In this document: piece after piece, positions 23,501 to 29,307 of the stretch
How the letters are laid out: each line of letters opens with the position of its first letter
Numbering within the stretch: the stretch's first letter is position 1
NCBI GenBank assembly: GCA_002633005.1
Contig: NMRA01000375.1
Location: 105,854-135,160 of the forward strand
DNA: 29,307 bases
Origin: Phoronis australis
Taxonomy: Eukaryota; Phoronida; Phoronidae
Direction: 5' to 3'
Program-made: the position numbers and the translations under genes
Notes under the pieces: model-generated
Told to the model about the DNA's origin: nothing
The model's input: only the letters and a program-made list of their open reading frames with translations
Database searches by the model: none

Positions 23501-26500
23501 ACTGGTACGTGTGAGGTGTTGTACTAAGTGTATACTAACCTCTTGAGCCCAGTGCCGAACCAGCCAGTAAACACCCTGTACCTGTTTCAGCAACAATGCT
23601 ACAAGACAATGCAATGATCAATCATGAAACACTAAATAATGTCCACGTGATATTCGATGGAATACTACACTCACTAATTACATGGTATTTTAATTCCATC
23701 TAGTGGTAAAGGAAACGATGCTCCTGAGGGTTAAGGGGGTATTTTCCTGCTAGTTAACAGTCAATGTCACATTGTTAATCGAAGCAAACTCGACTTTAAA
23801 AACATTCTAGCACATGCTCGTCCAATATTGAATTGTTGCCGCATGAGCTAGAAATTAAAGCCACATGCAATACGGACGTACGTCATTTTTAAGGTTGCAA
23901 ATTTAGGGTTAGCTAACCCTCACTATACTTGGGTGAAAATGTTTTCTTGAGTCACGGATGGTTTTGATGTTCTTGTTGGTAATGGAAATTGATTCCTATC
24001 ATGGTTAGGAAAATGATGAAAACGGTTTTATGAAATGTAAAATTCCTAATTTGATTTTTGTTTTTACCCAGCTGAACAGTACAAATGGAGAGGCAAAAGA
24101 AATGATTGAGACAATTTCACAAAAAAAGGTGCCTGATGATTTATATGTGGGACTTAGTTCTTTGTCCTATGATTGACAGAAAGGAATCTTTCCTTCCATG
24201 CAAAATGCCTTTAGTATGTCCTAAATAAAATATCTTCTCATGAAGTCCAAAATCTTTCAAACTGCTGCCTACTGGAAATTCATTCTAGTTATATACAGGC
24301 AGGATGCAACAGGGATCATTTATTTCATGTGATCAGCCGGCATTGCTTAGCGAGTCTCCCATTGCATTTCAACTACATCTTTCATAGCACATACAATGGA
24401 ATGGTTGTTCCCGACATCAGATTAATACACCATTGCAGCTTTTGTTGTTTATAGTGAAAATTACAGCCTAATCACTTATCTTTGAGCTTACTTCACCAAA
24501 CAAGTGAGAAATACATCACATTACCATGAAGTGGAAAGTTGCTAATTGCTTTTAAAAACAGGTTTATGGAAAAATGAGAAAACAGATTTCACTTGTCCGC
24601 CATACTCTGTTACAAATTGGTGAGATTTTACCGTAACTATGAATACAACAGACTGCAGGTTGTTTAGCCTAGAATAGGTTAAAACAGAAACGGTATTTAG
24701 TTCCAAGTATAACCTAACATAGACAAGAGCATGCAAAGTCACCTTTTACACATTGCCTGTAGAATTTGCTTACATGATCCCAGTTCCTGTGCCAAAAGCT
24801 CTGTCGTCCCTTTCTTTCACAACTTGTATATTCACTGGAATATCTTTGTACTTTCTACGTAGTACGTCTGTAGCAGACGCGGCCATTTTGTGGGCAACCT
24901 GTTCACAACCAGTAGAGGGAGCTGCAGTTGCATTAGTGGACAGAAATGTACAACTAGAAAATTCTTTTTAAGACATTTGAAAGGGCGGCACTCGCACAAG
25001 TCAAATTCAAATGAACTCACTTCCTTCAAGTGATTTGTGAGCTTTAATAAGATATTTGCTCATGAACACTGACTACAAATAAGGGCTGTGATTTCAATCA
25101 ATTTCATTGCAAATGTAATGTTTAACAGCATCTGAAAAATTTAATGAGTCCTGATACATTGAATTTTGTAAAGCGAGATCCAAATAAGTGTCACAGTCTC
25201 AGCCTTTTTTCAGGTTGTTGCAGACGTTAGGAGTACCACCAAATTGCAGTTGTCGTCTGCTGTTGTGTATACAGTACCTGTACACATTGTACCACAATAA
25301 GTAACTATACTAGCTCACAACTGACCTATTTCATTATATAATGGTTGCGTGAACCTGAGAAAAAGTTGCGACTATGAATCATGCATTATGTGGACAAAGC
25401 CTTAAAAACATTAAAAAACAATTTTGTACACTGCATATTCTGGAATTAGTATTTCACAAAGAAAACAAAAAAAACACAGGACCATCTTGCACAACAGGCA
25501 AAAATGAGATATACATTTTGAGCATCTCACCTTGACAGGTAAAACACCAGCCACATAAGACAGTCCAGAGATTTTCGTGATCTCGCCGCGCTCCAGCAAC
25601 TCCACACTTGTCAAATGGTCAACTGGACAAGTATTGATCATAACTTCACCGCCACCTTTTGGGAAAAATCCTCTGAAATCAAAATGCATACATTGTGTTT
25701 GTTGTGACAGGCTAAACTAACCAAAAAAATCAAATGACTGGCTGGTTCTTTATGACTATGAATCAAAACAAAATCATACATTTAATAGTCACTTTTAATA
25801 TAAGAATGCAAGATAGTGTTTACATCATGTCAAAGTACATGTCCCAGCCCAGGATATAATCTTTGTACTCAAATAATTTTTGACACTTTCTCCTCTATGT
25901 TTGTGTGAGCACAAGATATTTATTATAAGTTTCTTGTATTCTGTGCACAAGTACATTATGGTTTATGTGCACAAACGTCGAATCTTAGTTTGCACTTGAT
26001 AACCCCAGCATTAAAACTGAATCTGAACTCAAAATCTCACATTTTTCAAGTTTTTACTTGAGCTGGCACTCAAATTTAGGGGTTATGAAGTTAAGAAAGT
26101 TACAACACTCAGTTGTGTAAACAACAAATACTTGCGCACACAAAAATAGATTCTGGACTTCGAGTTCATACTTAAAGTAGAATGGAAAATGACATTATCG
26201 AGTTCAAAGTGTCTAAAGATTAGACCCCAGGTTCTGAAAATATATGAAACTGGTCTCGAGAGAATGAACAAGCAAATGAACAATAACAAAATGAAGTCCT
26301 AAGTCTCACTCCCCCTCCATCGCCCTCACGTCTTCCCCTCACTCCTTATTCCTCCCTATCTCCCCCTTTCTATCACTCTCACTTCTTCCCACCCTTGTTG
26401 TTTCTTCGCCCTTTACCATTTGTCCCCCCTTCCATCTCACTCTCTCCCTCCATCACAATCTCCCTTCATATCCTTCCCATTAGTCATCCTTATAACCTTA

Positions 26501-26966
26501 TGTCTACATTTCCTATGAACTCCCATCCTACCCAAGTCCCTCTGTCCCCGTTCTCAACTCATCAGTTTTACTAGGGACACTGAGCAGTCAGGAGGTGAGA
26601 CCATACCTACGTACAAGGTGGCAGTCAAACTTTACTCCAAACCTGCTAACCATAGGGCCAAAGACCTACAAAAAGAAAGCACTGAGTACCTCTACCAATG
26701 CAATTTCAAGAATCACAGACTATACAACACAACACAATGAAATAGAATACAAGGGACACACACACACGCATGTGCGCGCACACACACGCACACATTCAAC
26801 CTCATTAAAAGTCAATAAAACACAGACTGTAAAATTACTTACCATAGAAAAGTAGTCAAATGGTGGCGCCATAGCAGCATTCGTACCACCCTTCAGTTGT
26901 AGCTGACATTTACCATCAGCAAACAACAAACAGGGCAGAGCAGCCTGAAGCAACAGACACACGCTT
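20474..26966 (-). CDS. RTCA: RNA 3'-terminal phosphate cyclase, exons for middle and C-terminal parts (N-terminus missing)
   Basis: The enzyme converts RNA 3'-phosphate ends to 2',3'-cyclic phosphates through an enzyme-AMP intermediate on a histidine, and acts in RNA repair and processing. Minus-strand exons in transcription order: 26966-26843, 26665-26607, 25672-25531, 24898-24774, 23598-23540, 22528-22434, 20782-20678, and a probable last exon at 20503-20474. Phases agree through the seventh exon. Diagnostic blocks in order: [42 protein letters not shown] at the start of the insert domain, [31 protein letters not shown], and [15 protein letters not shown] with the adenylated-His motif HTQT. 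The paralogue RCL1 was considered, but it lacks the HTQT histidine motif and differs in the insert. About 95 N-terminal residues (EGGGQILR region) are not in the recognised exons. Confidence 0.94.
20678..20782 (-). CDS. RTCA: RTCA exon with catalytic HTQT histidine
   Basis: Acceptor GTCTTTCCAG, donor GGG|GTGAGT. Encodes [20 protein letters not shown], then [15 protein letters not shown]. The His in HTQT is in the position of the histidine that is adenylated in this family. 35 codons, phase 0 at both ends. Confidence 0.95.
20783..22433 (-). other. RTCA intron 6
   Basis: 1651 bp between the DQYLQDQ exon and the HTQT exon. AT-rich with several short open frames lacking any family similarity; no repeat of note found. 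Confidence 0.6.
22434..22528 (-). CDS. RTCA: RTCA exon (DQYLQDQ) with duplicated acceptor
   Basis: Acceptor TTATCTACAG, donor CAG|GTATAC. Encodes [20 protein letters not shown], then [11 protein letters not shown], matching 'A..vG..AA..Ll..l..GG.VDeylQDQ'. The acceptor nearest the exon (start 22528) keeps the frame. An identical copy 26 bp further upstream, created by a tandem duplication, would shift it. Confidence 0.94.
22522..22573. repeat. Perfect 26-bp tandem duplication over an RTCA 3' splice site
   Basis: Two identical 26-bp units, 22522-22547 and 22548-22573. Each contains, on the minus strand, TTATCTACAG and the first exon bases GTGTGCC. The absence of any divergence suggests a recent event or a polymorphism. 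Confidence 0.97.
22529..23539 (-). other. RTCA intron 5 with a 67-bp tandem repeat
   Basis: Contains the duplicated acceptor at its 3' end and a 67-bp-period repeat at 23166-23340. No other feature seen. Confidence 0.7.
23166..23340. repeat. 67-bp-period tandem repeat, about 2.5 copies
   Basis: Units begin gtcagtggtacc (23166), gttagtgatacc (23233) and gtcagtggttcc (23300), spaced exactly 67 bp. Units one and two share gccaa.gca.actga in their second half. A related phrase (gtcattggtagc) at 23398 may be a drifted fourth copy. Confidence 0.75.
23540..23598 (-). CDS. RTCA: RTCA short exon (AETGTGC)
   Basis: Acceptor TTGTCTTGTAG, donor AGAG|GTTAGT. Encodes [19 protein letters not shown], the conserved 'iiAETs.Gc..agSslG.rg' block. 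59 bp; placed by motif and matching phases at both ends. Confidence 0.93.
23599..24773 (-). other. RTCA intron 4
   Basis: 1175 bp, AT-rich. Contains the 16-bp perfect palindrome agggttagctaaccct (23905-23920). No exon or mobile element recognised. Confidence 0.6.
24774..24898 (-). CDS. RTCA: RTCA exon (insert domain)
   Basis: Acceptor GGTTGTGAACAG, donor ATCAT|GTAAGC. Encodes [20 protein letters not shown], then [15 protein letters not shown], matching 'vA..ma..a...ir.......i....e....a.G.G.GI' of RTCA. Phase 0 in, phase 2 out. Confidence 0.94.
24899..25530 (-). other. RTCA intron 3, no recognised feature
   Basis: 632 bp between the PKGGGEV exon and the insert-domain exon; AT-rich, nothing notable. 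Confidence 0.65.
25531..25672 (-). CDS. RTCA: RTCA exon with PKGGGEV motif
   Basis: Acceptor TTGATTTCAG, donor AAG|GTGAGA. Encodes [20 protein letters not shown], then [20 protein letters not shown]. The PKGGGEV loop and the 'RG.i..i.G...vagVLP' strand identify the RNA cyclase family and the entry into the insert domain. Confidence 0.96.
25673..26606 (-). other. RTCA intron 2 with a pyrimidine-rich tract
   Basis: 934 bp. Positions about 26300-26560 are strongly C/T-rich on the plus strand (purine-rich on the transcribed sense strand), with repeated tctccc and tcactcc words. No exon in it. Confidence 0.65.
26607..26665 (-). CDS. RTCA: RTCA short exon ([10 protein letters not shown])
   Basis: Acceptor CTTTTTGTAG, donor GTAG|GTATGG. 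Encodes [19 protein letters not shown], aligning to the 'V..P...kFG..f...i..RG' segment just before the PKGGGEV motif. At 59 bp it is too short to stand out as an open frame; it was placed by phase and family match. Confidence 0.9.
26756..26798. repeat. CA/CG microsatellite
   Basis: Alternating cacaca and gcgcgc dinucleotides inside the short RTCA intron 26666-26842, just downstream (on the minus strand) of the KGGTNA exon. Confidence 0.9.
26843..26966 (-). CDS. RTCA: RTCA exon with KGGTNA motif
   Basis: Acceptor TTCTGTTGCAG, donor ATG|GTAAGT. Encodes [18 protein letters not shown], then [19 protein letters not shown], a near-invariant RTCA block. It enters in phase 2 (a Gly codon split before AGC), as expected for the TAG|SV junction. 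Confidence 0.95.
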
Positions 26967-27004
26967 CTGCAACAGAACGTCCACAAAGTACAGTCACACA
27001 ACAT

Positions 27005-27235
27005 GACAGAACATGTACGTACCTAGCCTAAAAAATCGGGGGCTCTAATTCTTGAAAATGTGGACTTTTTACTAACTGATTCACAGGGAAATTTCAGAGC
27101 TATGAATTGTGTATACACCAAATTTTGGTTGTTCCTGCTTTTTTAGTGGACTTTTGTCTCGTTTCCTACTTTCTTTACGGAGTTTTTCTCTGAGGCGGGC
27201 CTTTTTGCCCACTTGCCCCCCTGGATGTGCGCATG
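27005..27235 (-). repeat. Dispersed repeat, copy B (opposite orientation)
   Basis: The reverse complement matches the repeat at 7283-7530 over most of its length, with roughly one fifth of positions changed as judged by eye. It lies in the RTCA 5' intron or upstream region. Confidence 0.8.
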
Positions 27236-28418
27236 CAGAAAGTAACAGAATAAAAAATTTATTTACTTTGAATCTGTAGACTCAGAAAGTGTCCTTTAAT
27301 GATAAGTATTTTTAGCAATCATACAGAGTATGATCTGGATATTCAGAAATATATACTTCTGAAAAATAGTAAGTAAGCAAAATACATTGAACGATGGGAA
27401 CCCTGGCTGGTCATTTTGGTTAACAACTACATCTGTTGACATACATTATCAATAAAGGTATTGGAAAAGTTCACACATACATGTTTGTGTGTGTGTTTGT
27501 GTGCGCCGTCCTCCTCTGAGTAAGTGTATGTAAGTAACTATGATGAATATAAATAAATATTTGAAAAAAAAGTGACACAAAGTTAAATGAAAAATTCAAT
27601 ATTCAAAGTACGGTAATGCTCCACTAAATTTGGTCAAAAATAATAATTGTGAGCATTGTCACTTTTCAATTTATTGAAATTTCCAAAGGCTTATTGCCTT
27701 GCTGCAAAGTATGGAAATTTTACCAAATGCTGCTTTGTGTCGTCTACACAAAAGTCTCAGTAAAAATTAAGCAAACATTTAAGATTAAATTTTACAAATT
27801 AATCTTTACATTTGTCGAGAAGTTTGACAAAATGAATGTTCACTGTGCACAATGCCATATTGTGTGCTAAACGGGTGAAGAATTACCGTATTCATTAAAT
27901 ATTTATGACAAATTGCAACATACAGAGCCACTTCACAGAACATTGAAAAATTTCAGAATTTACATAATAACTCCTGCCAGACAATGTGATCTTCTTTAAC
28001 ATTAATTTTGCGTTCGTATTGTTAACCTCAGGGAATCAAATTATCTTTTCTTTAAAAAGAATTTTCCTACGCCATGCACTGAACTTTAAAGTCAATCTTA
28101 AACGGTCCAGTAAATATAGTTCCTTCAGTATGTTAAGAGCATCGATCTGAGTCCACTAGTTCCATAAATTGCCAAATGTAACGAACTGTTAGGCGTATTG
28201 GCTTGCTTTTGTCTACATCACCACGAGAATCACCTTTTAATTCAAACAGCTATGAATAACACCAACACGCAATGGTGTTCTATTCAGCAGGGCTTGGAAT
28301 GACCAATGACAAAAAACGCGGAAACTTTGAAACTTTTACGGCCCAAATCATGCCCGATAACCAGCATTTCAGTCAATGTGTGAACCTTTCCCCGACAGAA
28401 ATCAAGAGGACTAAAAAT

Positions 28419-28438
28419 AAAAAAAAAAAAAAAAAAAA
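28419..28438 (+). repeat. Poly(A) run, 20 nt
   Basis: Uninterrupted A run after ctaaaaat. It could be a simple repeat or the tail of an old retroposed sequence; no body was identified. Confidence 0.85.
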
Positions 28439-28973
28439 CGTTACCACCATCAGTACCATGCGTGTGCGTCCTTTTAGCTCGCCCGTCCACTCCCAACCCA
28501 CACATTTTTGGCTGCAGAGCGCTAGTATTTGTCGCCGCGCTTAACAGTAACACGAGACGCCATTGAAAATCCCACCACGCTGTCCCAGATGCCCCGGCAA
28601 TGTTGACAATTTACGTTCCTCCGAAACATAAAGAGCAACTTCCGCTTTTGAGGTGAACGTCGTCTGCAACGCCGCGGTAAGAAAGGAATTTGCCACAGAA
28701 ATTTTATATCAAATCTCATTTTTTACGCGGAAATATTATAAAACAAGAGCAACGCAGAGCGTTGAAATGCGCCCACAATTGCACCGCAAACGGTATCCTT
28801 CTAGGGTTGTTTATTGGTACCATAAAGTGGCCAGTAGAGGGCATATATGTATGTTGTACTTAGCAAAATGGAAAGGCTAGAACATTGTCTCCTCAATAGG
28901 CTAGGGGCAAAATGTGAGTAATCTTCATAATACAAGCATATCCTATACACCCAGGGCTCGACATAACGAGCTG

Positions 28974-29079
28974 CAGGTCGCATTTGCGACCTGAAATTTT
29001 GAAATGCGAGCTGAGATTTTTGTCAGCTCGTATCAAGTCGCAAAATGCGACTTGGAATTTCCAACGAATGCGAGCTGAG
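28974..29079. repeat. Hairpin-rich repeat with three perfect palindromes
   Basis: Stem-loops: caggtcgca/tgcgacctg (28974-28993, loop 2), cgagctga/tcagctcg (29007-29030, loop 8) and caagtcgca/tgcgacttg (29034-29054, loop 3). A direct repeat atgcgagctgag occurs at 29004-29015 and 29068-29079. It is preceded by agggctcgacataacga. Not coding in any frame seen. Confidence 0.85.
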
Positions 29080-29307
29080 TTTTTACACGTCTCAACAGAT
29101 ACCTGACAAATACAAAGCAGCGCTTGTTAATCCGACTGTTATTTGGTTGTTGACAAATCCAAGTTCAAAAGAACACTAACCGAGAACAGCCCTCCCGATG
29201 ACTTGTAAGCAAGTTGCGTGAACATGGGATATGCAGAATCGATCTTTGACGCGTTTCATTGGCTAACATTTTCGGCCACTTTTGTAAATTACCGAATTCG
29301 CCAAAGA

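Larger units (their letters stand above)
26967..29307 (-). other. RTCA 5' intron or upstream region, repeat-rich, no exon found
   Basis: The exon at 26843-26966 enters in phase 2, so earlier coding exons must exist, but no EGGGQILR-type coding sequence is visible here. The region holds dispersed repeat copy B, a TG-rich tract (27482-27508), a 20-nt poly(A) (28419-28438) and a hairpin-rich repeat (28974-29079). A relatively CpG-rich patch at about 28440-28720 could be a promoter, without firm support. Confidence 0.55.

Noticed and set aside
25411-25689. Whole 92-codon minus-strand frame as a single coding unit
   Set aside because: Only 25531-25672 matches RTCA; both edges are intron, bounded by clear splice sites.
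28284-28719. Minus-strand open frames, including a short MASRVTVKRGDKY start
   Set aside because: They include a poly-F stretch translated from poly(A), stop quickly, and do not resemble the RTCA N-terminus.

Overview
The window is animal nuclear DNA: protein-coding exons are short, separated by GT-AG (and GC-AG) introns of about 0.1 to 3.3 kb, with much decayed repeat sequence. Exon architecture, tRNA-type SINEs and many small foldback elements suggest a marine invertebrate. An amphioxus or hemichordate-like deuterostome is my guess, from overall feel only and at low confidence.

Layout. Positions 1-2712 are non-coding, with foldback repeats. Positions 2713-19687 (+ strand) hold a receptor-type guanylyl cyclase gene that I reconstructed as 22 exons with every splice phase matching. 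They give 1037 residues plus a stop codon; the extreme N-terminus lies upstream and was not found. Domain order is ligand-binding ectodomain (ANF_receptor fold), one transmembrane helix, kinase-homology pseudokinase, coiled-coil linker, cyclase homology domain and a short C-terminal tail. Positions 20474-26966 (- strand) hold the middle and C-terminal exons of RTCA (RNA 3'-terminal phosphate cyclase), again with consistent phases. Its first exons lie beyond the right edge or were not recognised. The two genes converge tail to tail, with facing poly(A) signals about 30 bp apart near 20252-20292. Positions 26967-29307 are RTCA intron or 5' sequence with repeats.

Main result. The cyclase domain keeps nearly every family landmark, including the guanine-recognition Glu and Cys and the transition-state Asn and Arg. 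Both metal-binding aspartates are replaced: the Asp of FFSDIVGFT by Glu, and the Asp of ETIGDAYMV by Gln. This looks like an intact receptor whose cyclase is probably inactive or strongly altered, i.e. a pseudo-guanylyl-cyclase receptor, rather than a decayed pseudogene. The intron between the exons carrying the two substitutions uses a consensus GC-AG donor.

Other points of interest: a perfect 26-bp tandem duplication of an RTCA 3' splice site; a hairpin-rich repeat at 28974-29079; two copies of one dispersed repeat 20 kb apart in opposite orientation; a roughly 1.2-kb terminal-inverted-repeat element; several foldback elements; and tandem repeats inside introns.
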